64,000 nt of DNA from the NCBI RefSeq assembly GCF_030067705.1, contig NZ_JASJEX010000001.1, positions 434,001 to 498,000 of the forward strand, in the 5' to 3' direction. A program made the position numbers and the translations under genes. This DNA comes from Kribbibacterium absianum. GTDB lineage: Bacteria > Actinomycetota > Coriobacteriia > Coriobacteriales > Atopobiaceae. The number at the start of each line of letters is the position of its first letter. The first letter of the stretch is position 1. Shown here one piece after another: positions 29,097-38,099 of the stretch. The notes under the pieces are model-generated. The model was not told the DNA's origin, searched no databases, and worked only from the letters and a program-made list of their open reading frames with translations.

Positions 29097-29681
29097 ATGA
29101 AGCAGAACCACAACTCCCGCCGCGTCAACGAGCGAGCCCGTGAGGCCCTTGCCAACATCCTTTTGTTCGATGTCAGCGACCCGGCGCTTCACCTGGTCAC
29201 CGTCACCGGCTGCGAGGTCTCGGTGGACAAGAGCTTCATGCGCGCGTTCATCGCCTGTGAGGCCGACCGCTACGACGAGGTTCTCGAGGCGCTCACCCGC
29301 GCCCGGGGCCATATCCGCACCCAGCTGGCCCGCCAGCTTGACTGGCGGCATGTGCCCGAGCTGGACTTCCGCATCGACACCACGACGGACGAGGCCGAGC
29401 GCATCGGGCGCGCCCTCGAGAACGTCCCGTCCACGATGAGCGTCGAGAAGGACGAGAACGGCTACCCGGTGCCCGCGCCGGGTGCCGACGAGAGCGACGC
29501 GGCGCTCGCTGCCGGCGAGGCCGCAGGGGAGGCGCAGGCCGAGGACCCGTCCCCGGTGGCGGTGTGTGATCCCGGCGACGTCGAGGTGCAGACTTCGCCT
29601 AACCTTGATGTGACCGAGGACGACCTTCAGAAGAAGTTCGCCGACAAGGACGATGCGATGGGACATCGCTCCGACCTGTAA
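29097..29681 (+). CDS. rbfA: Ribosome-binding factor A
   Basis: A 194-residue 30S maturation factor. The KH-type core occupies about 1-115 (RRVNERAREALANIL at the start; LDFRIDTTTDEAERI near the end). It carries an acidic, Ala/Asp/Glu-rich C-terminal extension of about 75 residues that the usual 120-residue RbfA lacks. The ATG at 29097 follows GAGGAG and an in-frame TTG upstream is less likely. It lies between infB and nrnA in conserved order. Confidence 0.9.
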   Translation: MKQNHNSRRVNERAREALANILLFDVSDPALHLVTVTGCEVSVDKSFMRAFIACEADRYDEVLEALTRARGHIRTQLARQLDWRHVPELDFRIDTTTDEAERIGRALENVPSTMSVEKDENGYPVPAPGADESDAALAAGEAAGEAQAEDPSPVAVCDPGDVEVQTSPNLDVTEDDLQKKFADKDDAMGHRSDL

Positions 29682-29691
29682 GTGAGGTTTC

Positions 29692-30756
29692 GTGACACGT
29701 ACCGAGGAAACGGAGGCCGGCCCACGCGCGACGGTGGACGCCGACCTCCGCGGCTTTGACCACGTCCGCGCCGCCATCGAGCCGGCGAAGACGATCGTGC
29801 TGTGTGCCCACACGCGGCCTGACGGCGACGCGATCGGCTCGGTGCTCGGGCTCGCCGGCGCCCTGCGCCAGCGGTGGCCCGAGAAGGCCGTCACCTGCCT
29901 GTTGGCCGACGACGACCCGGTGCCCCGCATCTACCGGTTCCTTCCGGGGTCCGAGTGCTTCGTGGCGGCGTCGGCGTACCGAGGCGACCCCGACCTCTTC
30001 ATCGCGCTCGACCTGCCCACCGACACGCGCCTGGCGAACGCCAAAGCGGTGCTCGACCGCTCGCGCGCGGTGGCGGTCATCGACCACCACCCGTCCGACG
30101 GGTCGTTCGGCACGTGCGGGTGCGTGCGCACGACGGCCGCGGCGACCGGTGTGCTGGTGTGCAAGTTCGCGCTGTTCCTCGGTGTGGCGATCACCCCTGC
30201 GATGGCGAACCAGCTCTTCTGCGCGCTGGTGACGGACACGGGGCGCTTCCAGTACCAGAACGCCGACGCGGAGTGCTTCCGGATCGCCTCGCTGCTCGTG
30301 GACGCCGGGGCAGACCCCGCGTGGATCAGCCTCAACGTGTACCAGAACTTCCGCCTCGCGTACCTCCGGCTCGAGGGGCGCGTGATGCAGCGCATACGCA
30401 CGCTCTTCGGCGACCAGGTGTCGTACAGCTACGCGACCCGTGCGGACCTGGAGCTCACCGGCGCCCGCGACGAGGAGTGCGACGGCCTTATCGACCAGGT
30501 GCGCTCCGTCGAGGGCGTGGAGGTGGCGCTGTTCCTCAAGGAAGGCAAGACGCCGGGCGTCGTGCGCGGCAACCTGCGCGCCAAGGGCTCCGTGGACGTG
30601 TCGGCCATCGCCCGCGCGGTCGGGGGCGGCGGCCACCGGGCCGCGGCCGGCTTCTCTATCGAGGGCACCATCGACGACGCGTTCGAGATGGTGATGCCGC
30701 TTATCGAGCAGGCGCTGGCGGAGCAGGCGGAGGCGTCGAAGGACGACGGCAAATGA
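29692..30756 (+). CDS. nrnA: DHH-family bifunctional oligoribonuclease/pAp phosphatase
   Basis: A 354-residue DHH/DHHA1 phosphoesterase. Metal-site motifs are HTRPDGDAIGS near 38, DLPTD near 107, VIDHHPSDG near 128 (DHH) and GGGGHRAAAGF near 309 (DHHA1). It degrades nanoRNAs and dephosphorylates pAp, and some homologues act on cyclic dinucleotide products. The GTG start is 11 bases after rbfA. Its TGA overlaps the truB start (ATGA). Confidence 0.9.
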   Translation: MTRTEETEAGPRATVDADLRGFDHVRAAIEPAKTIVLCAHTRPDGDAIGSVLGLAGALRQRWPEKAVTCLLADDDPVPRIYRFLPGSECFVAASAYRGDPDLFIALDLPTDTRLANAKAVLDRSRAVAVIDHHPSDGSFGTCGCVRTTAAATGVLVCKFALFLGVAITPAMANQLFCALVTDTGRFQYQNADAECFRIASLLVDAGADPAWISLNVYQNFRLAYLRLEGRVMQRIRTLFGDQVSYSYATRADLELTGARDEECDGLIDQVRSVEGVEVALFLKEGKTPGVVRGNLRAKGSVDVSAIARAVGGGGHRAAAGFSIEGTIDDAFEMVMPLIEQALAEQAEASKDDGK

Positions 30757-31682
30757 GGCGCCGTGAGCCGGTGATGGACGGCCTCATCGCCGTCGACAAG
30801 CCAGCGGGCATGACGAGCCACGACGTGGTGGACCGCGTGCGGCGCGGCCTCCACGAGCGGCGCGTCGGTCATGCGGGCACCCTCGACCCGGCGGCGACCG
30901 GCGTCCTGCTCGTGGGCGTGGGCCAGGCGACGAAGCTGCTCGGGCGGCTGACGCTCGACGACAAGCGCTACGAGGCGCGCGTGGTGCTCGGGCAGGAGAC
31001 CGAGACCGACGACGCCGAGGGCGCGGTCACGGGTGGGGCTCCAGCGCCCGAGCGCCTTGCCGACCCCGCTGTCGCCTCGGCCGTGGTGGCCTCGATGGTG
31101 GGAGAGCTCGAACAGGTCCCGCCCGCGTTCTCGGCCATCTCGGTGAACGGGCGACGGGCCTACGACGCCGCGCGCGCCGGGGAGGCGGTCGAGCTGCAAC
31201 CGCGGACCGTCGAGGTGCTCGACGCCCGGCTGATCGACGCGCGGGTCGGGGAGGTTCCCGGCACCGTCGAGTGGGACTGCGCCTTCTCGGTCTCCAAGGG
31301 CTGCTACATCCGCGCGCTGGCGCGCGACCTCGGTCGCGAGCTGGGCTGCGGGGGCCATTTGGGTCAGCTGCGGCGCACCTCCTCTGGAGCTGTGGATCTC
31401 TCGCGCGCGGTCGCTCTCGAGGAGCTGGCCGAGGGGGGCGTGGAGGCGGCGCGCGGCGCGCTGCTCGACCCGGTCGAGCTGGTCGGGCTCCCGGTGCGAG
31501 TCCTCACTGAACACGAGCAACTCATGGCCGCCCAGGGCAAGCGACTCCGGTGGAACGGTGCCGACGGCTCGGTGTCCCTTGTGCGCGACGACAGGCTGTA
31601 CGGCATCTGGACGGCCGCGCACGGCTCGCTCTCGTGCGACCTGAACCTGGTGCGCGGCGTCGAGGGGGTGCGCCGTGGCTGA
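30753..31682 (+). CDS. truB: tRNA pseudouridine-55 synthase
   Basis: A 309-residue enzyme making pseudouridine 55 in the T-loop of tRNAs. It shows DGLIAVDKPAGMTSHDVV near the start, GHAGTLDPAATGVL near 40 with the catalytic Asp, and YIRALARDLG near 185. A PUA-like C-terminal region follows. The first ATG overlaps the nrnA stop; an in-frame ATG at 30774 is an alternative. The 3' end overlaps ribF by 8 bases, the common rbfA-truB-ribF grouping. Confidence 0.94.
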   Translation: MRRREPVMDGLIAVDKPAGMTSHDVVDRVRRGLHERRVGHAGTLDPAATGVLLVGVGQATKLLGRLTLDDKRYEARVVLGQETETDDAEGAVTGGAPAPERLADPAVASAVVASMVGELEQVPPAFSAISVNGRRAYDAARAGEAVELQPRTVEVLDARLIDARVGEVPGTVEWDCAFSVSKGCYIRALARDLGRELGCGGHLGQLRRTSSGAVDLSRAVALEELAEGGVEAARGALLDPVELVGLPVRVLTEHEQLMAAQGKRLRWNGADGSVSLVRDDRLYGIWTAAHGSLSCDLNLVRGVEGVRRG

Positions 31683-32751
31683 GACGGGCACGGCGCGGCT
31701 GCAGGAGCTTGCCGAGGGCGCCTTCGGCGGTCGACGTCGGCTTCCGGGACCTCTGGCGCTCGATGGCGACGGTTGGCAGGCGGACGCATGGCCGCTGGAC
31801 GGCCGCTGGCGCCCGGGCGACCGATGCGACGTGGTCCTCGGGGCCTTCGACGGGGTCCATGGGGGGCACCGTGCCCTGCTTGCCGCGGCACGCGCGCGGG
31901 CGAGTGCGCTCGGAGTGCCGCTCGTCGCGATGACGTTCGACCCGGATCCCTCGGCCGTCGTGGGTCGCCCGCAGGAGTCGCTGCTTCCCTGTGAGGATCG
32001 GCGCCGCTGGCTCGCCGCCGCGCCGGTGGACGGGATCGTCTCGTTCCGCTTCACCCCGGAGCTGGCGGACCTCGACCATCGCTCGTTCCTCGTCGGTCCC
32101 GTGGCCGGCGTGGCCGCCCCCGTGGAGGTGCACGTGGGCGAGGGGTTTCGCCTGGGGCGGGGCGGCGCGGGGACCGTCGAGCGGCTGCAGGAGGACGGCG
32201 CGGCACTGGGGTACCGGGTGGTCGCCGAGCCCCTCGCGGTGGTGGGCGGCGCGCCGGTGAGCGCGACGCGCGTCCGCTCCCTCCTCGACGAGGGGGACGT
32301 GCTCCAGGCCTCGGCACTTCTCGGCCGACCGCCGGTGGTGCGCGGCACGGTGGTCCACGGCCGGGGCGAGGGCGCGGGTCTCGGCTTCCCGACGGCGAAC
32401 ATCGAGGTGACGCCCGGTAGCGCGTGCCCTCGCTCCGGGGTCTACGCCGGGATCGTGCGCGTGGGGCGCGACGCATGGCCGGCGGCCGTCAACGCCGGGA
32501 AGCCGCCCACGTTCACCGACGAGGAGGAGCGCGGCTTTCTGGAGGCGATGCTGCTCGGGTTCTCGGGCGACCTCTATGGGCGAGACGTGGAGGTGGCGCT
32601 GCTCGAGCCGTTGCGGGCGAGCCGGCCGTTCACTTCGGTGGAGGGGCTCCAACGGGCGGTCGAGGGCAACATCGAACAGGTGCGCTCCCTCTTGGGCGAC
32701 CGTCCGGTCCGGTTGCGCGAGGACGGGGCCGCGTCGCCGGCGGTATGCTGA
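31675..32751 (+). CDS. ribF: Bifunctional riboflavin kinase/FMN adenylyltransferase
   Basis: A 358-residue enzyme making FMN and FAD. The N-terminal nucleotidyltransferase domain contains GAFDGVHGGHRALL near 61 and a variant of the ISST motif. The C-terminal kinase domain carries GRGEGAGLGFPTANIEV near 228 and a closing GRDVEVALLE. About 35 extra N-terminal residues precede the first domain. The GTG start overlaps the end of truB by 8 bases. Confidence 0.93.
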   Translation: MAETGTARLQELAEGAFGGRRRLPGPLALDGDGWQADAWPLDGRWRPGDRCDVVLGAFDGVHGGHRALLAAARARASALGVPLVAMTFDPDPSAVVGRPQESLLPCEDRRRWLAAAPVDGIVSFRFTPELADLDHRSFLVGPVAGVAAPVEVHVGEGFRLGRGGAGTVERLQEDGAALGYRVVAEPLAVVGGAPVSATRVRSLLDEGDVLQASALLGRPPVVRGTVVHGRGEGAGLGFPTANIEVTPGSACPRSGVYAGIVRVGRDAWPAAVNAGKPPTFTDEEERGFLEAMLLGFSGDLYGRDVEVALLEPLRASRPFTSVEGLQRAVEGNIEQVRSLLGDRPVRLREDGAASPAVC

Positions 32752-32786
32752 AAGCCCGTCCGTCACCGTCGGAAGGCCCGTCGCCC

Positions 32787-34685
32787 ATGATCAACCCGGA
32801 GGACAAGGAGCGCGTCCGCGAGGCCATCGATTTCGTCTCGCTCGTGGGGGAGACCGTCGTCCTCAAAGAGCGCGGCTCGGGGGACTTCTGGGGCTGCTGC
32901 CCGTTCCACCAGGAGAAGAGCCCGTCGTTTCACGTGCGGAGCTCGACGGGCCTGTGGTACTGCTTCGGCTGCGGCGAGGGAGGCGACGTCTTCGACTACG
33001 TCCAGCGCCGTGACAACCTGAGCTTCCCGGAGGCGCTCCGCGCGCTGGCGGAGCGGGCCGGCATCGAGCTGCAGGAAACGGGCCCCGCGGCACGAGGCCC
33101 CAAGCGGAGCCGCCTCGAGTCCTGCCTTGCCGACGCCTGTGCGTTCTACCAGAACCAGCTGCTCCGGGTGCGTGGCGACGGCCCGGACGCGGCGCGCGCG
33201 TACCTGGGCGGCAGAGGGTTCGGCTCGGCGGTCTGCCGTCGGTGGGGGCTCGGTTACGCTCCCGGCCGAGGGGCGCTGGTCTCATACCTGCGGGGTCGTG
33301 GGTACACTCGCGACGAGGTTTTGACGGCCGACCTCGCCGTGGACCGCAACGGCCGGCTCCAGGACCGGTTCTACGAGCGCGCGATGTTCCCCATCTGCAA
33401 CGAGCGGGGCTCGGTGATCGGCATGGGCGGCCGCGTGCTCGGCGACGGCAAGCCCAAGTACCTCAACTCCAAGGACTCGCCGGTGTGGCACAAGTCCAAG
33501 AACCTCTTCGCCTACGACCGTGCGAAGGAGGGCATCGTCGCCGCCGGGACCGCCATCGTTGTGGAGGGGTACACCGACGCGATCTCGCTCCATGAGGCCG
33601 GGTTCACGAACGTGGTGGCGGTGCTCGGCACGGCGCTCACGGCCGATCACATGAAGCTGCTCGAGCGCCTGCGGCCCGGGCGCATCGTCATGATGCTCGA
33701 CGGCGACGAGGCGGGCCAGCGCGCGGCCGAGAAGGCGGTGCGGTTCCTCGGAACCGCCGAGGCCGACATGCGGAGCGTCGTGCTCCCGGACAACTTGGAC
33801 CCGGCCGAGTTCGTCGCGGCCCATGGGGCGGACGCCCTTCGAGAGCGCCTGGACGCGGCGCCTCCGCTCGTGGAGTTCGTGCTCGAGAAGAACCTCGCCG
33901 GCCAGCGCCAGGGGAGCCTCGGCGCACGAAACAAGGTCCTCTCGCACCTGGCGCGCGTGATCGCTCCGTTGAGGGACGACCCGTCGTTCCCGGGCTATGT
34001 GACGCTCGTGGCCGACCGGCTCGGTCTCGATGCGGGCCGGGTGGCCCGGGAGGCCCGGGCGGCCGAGCCGCTCGGAGATGAGCCGGGGACGGACGGCGCG
34101 CCCCAGCCGGCCCCAGCCCCCGACACTTTTCAGAACGACTACGGTGCGGACGAGCCATGGGCCGACACCGACGGCCCCGGGTCGTGGTCGTTTGAGAGCT
34201 CGGTTCCTCCGGCCCCGGTCGTGGTGAGCCCGGGACCGGTGCAAAGCCCCGCTTCCACGCGCCGCTCCCAGCTGGAGCGTGAGCTTGTGTGCCTGATGGC
34301 GGAGAGCCCGGACCTCATGGGGCCCTTCTCGGAGCGGGTGGCGCAGGTTTCCTGGTCCGACCCGGCACTCCAGGCCATGGCCTGGGCCATGATGATGCAG
34401 CCTCCGGGGACGTCGCCGGCGGCGCTCGTGCAGGCGGCCGAGCAAGCGGTGCCCGGAGCGGCGCATGTCCTCTCGGGTGGCTCGGTGGGCAACGCGGGCG
34501 AACGGGAGGTGACGCTCCTCTTGGACTCGCTCGAGTTTCTTGCCGCGAAACAGCGCGTGCCCCAGATCCGCTCGCTCCTCAGCGCGTGGCCGGACCGGCC
34601 GGACGCCGACCAGCTCTTCCGCGAGGCGGAGGCACTCAAGGCCCGGATCGCCGAGCTTCAGGATTCCTTCTCAAAGCGCGGTTGA
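32787..34685 (+). CDS. dnaG: DNA primase
   Basis: A 632-residue primase. The CHC2 zinc finger (C-x2-H...C-x2-C; CCPFHQEKSPSF and CFGCG) spans about 38-65. The catalytic TOPRIM core has VVEGYTDAISLHEAG near 258 and DGDEAG near 308. A DnaB-interaction C-terminal region follows. The ATG at 32787 has GGAAGG about 10 bases upstream; an in-frame ATG at 32745 overlaps the ribF stop and would add 14 residues. It is followed by rpoD, the conserved macromolecular-synthesis arrangement. Confidence 0.95.
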   Translation: MINPEDKERVREAIDFVSLVGETVVLKERGSGDFWGCCPFHQEKSPSFHVRSSTGLWYCFGCGEGGDVFDYVQRRDNLSFPEALRALAERAGIELQETGPAARGPKRSRLESCLADACAFYQNQLLRVRGDGPDAARAYLGGRGFGSAVCRRWGLGYAPGRGALVSYLRGRGYTRDEVLTADLAVDRNGRLQDRFYERAMFPICNERGSVIGMGGRVLGDGKPKYLNSKDSPVWHKSKNLFAYDRAKEGIVAAGTAIVVEGYTDAISLHEAGFTNVVAVLGTALTADHMKLLERLRPGRIVMMLDGDEAGQRAAEKAVRFLGTAEADMRSVVLPDNLDPAEFVAAHGADALRERLDAAPPLVEFVLEKNLAGQRQGSLGARNKVLSHLARVIAPLRDDPSFPGYVTLVADRLGLDAGRVAREARAAEPLGDEPGTDGAPQPAPAPDTFQNDYGADEPWADTDGPGSWSFESSVPPAPVVVSPGPVQSPASTRRSQLERELVCLMAESPDLMGPFSERVAQVSWSDPALQAMAWAMMMQPPGTSPAALVQAAEQAVPGAAHVLSGGSVGNAGEREVTLLLDSLEFLAAKQRVPQIRSLLSAWPDRPDADQLFREAEALKARIAELQDSFSKRG

Positions 34686-34748
34686 CCTTTCAAAGGAGGG
34701 TTTCCTTCGGGTAGCATAGAAGCATGTGTGCGGCTTGGAAGGAGACTT

Positions 34749-36101
34749 TTGGCAACCAAGAAGAAGACCCCGACCCTCTCCGACGACCTCGCCCAGGTGC
34801 GTGACGGGCTCATCGCGTCCTCCAAAAAGAACAACGGGAGCGTCACCGAGGACGACATCCAGGTGGCCCTGAGCGACATCGAGGTGGACGACGACGAGCT
34901 GAGCGACCTCTACGACGCGCTGCGGGCCAAGGGCGTGAAGATCGACGACTCCGGCGCCTCAACTCCCGCGCTGCCGTTCGACGCTGCGGCCGAAGAGGCG
35001 GACCTCGGCCCGGAGCCCGGCTCCGACGACGAGGAGCCGATGAGCGAGGACGACGAGGAGGGTCTCTCGGCCGAGGACCGCGAGGCGCGCTCCCTCTCTG
35101 TGCCCTCCGCTCCCAAACCCTCCACCAAGCGCAAGCGCCGCACCAAGAAGCGCCGCCAGGACACCTCCACCGTCATGCTGACCGGCGACCCGGTCCGCAT
35201 GTACCTGAAGGAGATCGGCAAGGTGGACCTGCTGTCTGCCGCCGACGAGGTGCACCTGGCCATGAAGATCGAGGCGGGCACCGAGGCGACCGAGAAGCTC
35301 AACGCCTTCCACAACGGCGAGGTGGACCTCACCCGCGCCGAGCAGCGGCGCTTGAACCGTATCGAGCAGATGGGCCTCGAGGCCAAGCAGCAGCTGATCA
35401 GCGCCAACCTGCGCCTGGTGGTCTCCATCGCCAAGCGCTACGTGGGTCGCGGCATGCTGTTCCTCGACCTCATCCAGGAGGGCAACCTCGGCCTCATCCG
35501 CGCCGTCGAGAAGTTCGACTACACCAAGGGCTTCAAGTTCTCCACCTATGCCACCTGGTGGATCCGCCAGGCCATCACCCGCGCCATCGCCGATCAGGCC
35601 CGCACGATCCGCATCCCGGTGCACATGGTCGAGACCATCAACAAGCTCGTCCGCGTGCAGCGCTCGCTGCTCCAGGAGCTCGGCCGCGACCCGACCCCGG
35701 AGGAGATCGGCGCCGAGATGGGCATCTCGGCCGACCGCGTGCGCGAGATCCAGAAGATCAGCCAGGAGCCGGTGTCCCTCGAGACCCCGATCGGCGAGGA
35801 GGAGGACTCCCAGCTCGGCGACTTCATCGAGGACTCGGGCGCCGTCGCGCCCCCCGAGGCGGCGAGCGACTCGATGCTCCGCGAACAGCTGGACCAGGTG
35901 CTCGACGGCCTCGCCGACCGCGAGCGCAAGGTGATCAAGCTGCGCTTCGGCCTGGAGGACGGGCACCCGCGCACCCTGGAGGAGGTGGGCCGGGAGTTCG
36001 GCGTCACCCGTGAGCGCATCCGGCAGATCGAGTCCAAGACCCTGGCCAAGCTCCGCCATCCGAGCCGGAGCGGCAAGCTCAAGGACTACATGGACGAATG
36101 A
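34749..36101 (+). CDS. rpoD: Primary RNA polymerase sigma factor
   Basis: A 450-residue sigma-70 group 1 factor. An acidic N-terminal region with a 1.1-like helix set (1-120) and a basic stretch [10 protein letters not shown] precede region 1.2 ([11 protein letters not shown]). Region 2 contains [19 protein letters not shown] and [13 protein letters not shown], region 3 contains EEIGAEMG, and region 4 ends with the helix-turn-helix [20 protein letters not shown]. The TTG start is selected by GGAAGGA five bases upstream. It lies 63 bases after dnaG. Confidence 0.95.
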   Translation: MATKKKTPTLSDDLAQVRDGLIASSKKNNGSVTEDDIQVALSDIEVDDDELSDLYDALRAKGVKIDDSGASTPALPFDAAAEEADLGPEPGSDDEEPMSEDDEEGLSAEDREARSLSVPSAPKPSTKRKRRTKKRRQDTSTVMLTGDPVRMYLKEIGKVDLLSAADEVHLAMKIEAGTEATEKLNAFHNGEVDLTRAEQRRLNRIEQMGLEAKQQLISANLRLVVSIAKRYVGRGMLFLDLIQEGNLGLIRAVEKFDYTKGFKFSTYATWWIRQAITRAIADQARTIRIPVHMVETINKLVRVQRSLLQELGRDPTPEEIGAEMGISADRVREIQKISQEPVSLETPIGEEEDSQLGDFIEDSGAVAPPEAASDSMLREQLDQVLDGLADRERKVIKLRFGLEDGHPRTLEEVGREFGVTRERIRQIESKTLAKLRHPSRSGKLKDYMDE

Positions 36102-36145
36102 GGTCGCCCAAGCCCGACGCAGCCGGCTGACCCCGCGCACGTTCG

Positions 36146-36193
36146 AAGCCCCGTGCCCTGAGCCCCTTGGGGGGCGTTGGGCGCGGGGCTTTT
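36146..36193 (+). terminator. Intrinsic terminator after rpoD
   Basis: AAGCCCCGTGCCC pairs with GGGCGCGGGGCTT (one G-U), followed by T residues, 45 bases after the rpoD stop. The loop holds a second small CCCC/GGGG stem. Confidence 0.8.
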
Positions 36194-36443
36194 GCGTGCC
36201 TCGTCGCGACGTGGCCAAAGGGAGCAGCCCGATGGCTCAGAGGCCCTGCGTTGCGCGAAAGAGCCGATGGGGGGCAAACACCTGGACGGTTTGCCCCCTA
36301 TCGACGGTTTTCCGGCCCGAGCCGGCCGGAAGCGCCGGTTTCGTTCGTTTCCGTGGCAAGCATTGCAACGGTTTACCCTATATCGGCTTCGCGGCGCGGC
36401 AGTGACGAAACGGGGCACGTTTCGTGGCGTCGTCGGGCTTCGG
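36194..36443. other. Intergenic region with diverged 31-bp direct repeats
   Basis: There is no supported gene between the rpoD terminator and the trpS stop. Two 31-bp sequences, 36273-36303 and 36355-36385, agree at about 22 of 31 positions. The first also forms a hairpin (GGGGGCAAAC/GTTTGCCCCC). A further inverted repeat, CGAAAC...GTTTCG, lies near 36410-36425. Confidence 0.55.
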
Positions 36444-37493
36444 CTAGTAGGTCATCCCCATTGCCTCGCGAACCTCGTCCAGGGTCTCGTTGGCGATGGC
36501 GTTGGCCTTCCGGTTGCCCTCGTGGATGATCTCCTTCACGAGCCCCATGTCCTTCGCGTACTCGGCGCGGCGCTCGCGGATCGGGGCCATGAAGTCGTCC
36601 ACCACCTGTGTCACGTACTTCTTCAGCTGGCCCGAGCCGCCGTCACCGATCTCGTCGGCGATCTCGTACGGGTCGCGCCCCGTCATCGTCGCCGCCGTCG
36701 TGATGAGCGCGGACACGCCGGGGCGGTTCTCGGGGTCGAAGGTGATGTGGCGGTCGCTGTCCGTCTTGGACTTCTTGATGAGCTTGGCGGTCTCCTCGGC
36801 GGTCATCGAGAGCGCGATGGCGTTGCCGTAGCTCTTGGACATCTTGCGGCCGTCGAGGCCCGGGAGCAGGGGCGTCTCGGAGAGGAGCCCGACGGGCATC
36901 GGGAACACCCTGCCGTAGCGCTCGTTGAAGCGGCGGGCGATGTTGCGGGTCTGCTCGATGTGGGGCAGCTGGTCGCGGCCCACCGGCACGAGCTGCGCCT
37001 TGCAGAAGAGGATGTCGCAGGCCTGATGGACCGGATAGGTGAGCAGGAGCCCCGTGAGGGCGTGGCCCGAGGCCTCCTGTTCCGCCTTCACCGTGGGGTT
37101 GCGGTGCAGCTCGCTCTCGGACACGAGCGACAGGAAGGGCAGCATCAGCTGGTTCAGCGCCGGGACGGCCGAGTGGGTGAAGATCATCGAGCGCTCAGGG
37201 TCGATGCCCACCGCGAGGTAGTCGAGCACCATGTTGTAGGCGTTGTCCTGGATGTGCTCGGTGGTGTCGCGGTCGGTGATCACCTGGTAGTCGGCGATCA
37301 GGATGTTCGTGTTGACGCCCATGTCCTGCAGGCGGACGCGCTCCTTGACGGTGCCGAAGTAATGGCCCAGGTGAAGGCGCCCGGTGGGGCGGTCGCCGGA
37401 GAGGAGCGTGTAGGCGCCGGGCTCCTTCTCGATGCCGTCCCAGGCCTCGTCGCTCCGGCGCTTGGCTTCTGCGTAGCTCTCCTCGTTGGCCAT
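36444..37493 (-). CDS. trpS: Tryptophanyl-tRNA synthetase
   Basis: A 349-residue class Ic synthetase. HIGH appears as TGRLHLGHYFG near residue 37 and KMSKS as GRKMSKSYGNA near 207. PVGRDQLPHIEQTR near 155 is characteristic of TrpRS. The ATG at 37493 has GGGAGGG upstream; a longer in-frame reading to 37652 is rejected as non-conserved. It is monocistronic on the minus strand, convergent with rpoD. No T-box or trp leader was recognised. Confidence 0.95.
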   Translation of the reverse strand: MANEESYAEAKRRSDEAWDGIEKEPGAYTLLSGDRPTGRLHLGHYFGTVKERVRLQDMGVNTNILIADYQVITDRDTTEHIQDNAYNMVLDYLAVGIDPERSMIFTHSAVPALNQLMLPFLSLVSESELHRNPTVKAEQEASGHALTGLLLTYPVHQACDILFCKAQLVPVGRDQLPHIEQTRNIARRFNERYGRVFPMPVGLLSETPLLPGLDGRKMSKSYGNAIALSMTAEETAKLIKKSKTDSDRHITFDPENRPGVSALITTAATMTGRDPYEIADEIGDGGSGQLKKYVTQVVDDFMAPIRERRAEYAKDMGLVKEIIHEGNRKANAIANETLDEVREAMGMTY

Positions 37494-38099
37494 CGGGCCC
37501 TCCCTTATGCTCGGCGCCACGTGGCGCTCTCGTGTCCAGTGCACCATGGTAGTGCACGGGGCTCGAACGGTGCGCCCACCCGTTCCGTCCCTTGATTGTG
37601 AAAAGGCCCTGAACGTCAATGGCCGCTCGCCGAAAAGGACGAGCGATCCCACGGGCGCTGGATGGTGCCATCGTTTATATCGGAGGCTCTCGTTTCAGAC
37701 AGGCCCGGCCCCTGTGGGCCGCTTGTGACGCGTGTGGGCGCGCCCCTGTGCCCGAGTGCCACACCGCGAGACGTCCCCTGCGGCTCTTAGTGGGCGGATG
37801 CTGGGATTTCAGCTTGTGGGGACATCAAGTGTGCACTGGACGGCACGCCGCTCGTTGGTCTGTGCTGGCCAGAGAAGGCCACAACATGTAGTGTGTAGTG
37901 TACGAATCGACTCCAATGGGTTGTTGATTGAGCGCCTCCGAATTCTGTGATGCCATAAAAGTCAAGGATCGTTTTTCCCTTCCTTTCTCGTCACAGTGGA
38001 GAGGCGCTCGCGCGCCCGAGGGGGCGAGCCGGCGCACGGCGAGGATATGAGCGCGGCGCCGAGAGGCCGCGAGGTGCGAAGCGGGGGAGGAAGAGCGCC
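37494..38099. other. 606-bp divergent regulatory region between trpS and nrdD
   Basis: No supported gene. On the trpS side, TACCAT on the minus strand (37546-37551) lies 53 bases before the start. On the nrdD side a palindromic NrdR-box-like sequence occurs at 37879-37894. The sequence from 37760 to 37990 is less GC-rich than its surroundings and probably contains the nrdD promoter, but no confident -35/-10 pair could be fixed. A GC-rich leader with short hairpins precedes the nrdD ribosome site. Confidence 0.5.
37879..37894. promoter_or_regulatory. Candidate NrdR box upstream of nrdDG
   Basis: CCACAACATGTAGTGT agrees with the known NrdR consensus (ACACWATATATWGTGT) at 13 of 16 positions and lies 206 bases upstream of nrdD. 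NrdR boxes normally occur in pairs, and a convincing partner was not found. Confidence 0.45.

Noticed and set aside
37494-38099. Cobalamin riboswitch ahead of nrdD
   Set aside because: No B12-box sequence is present, and NrdD is a glycyl-radical enzyme that does not need cobalamin.
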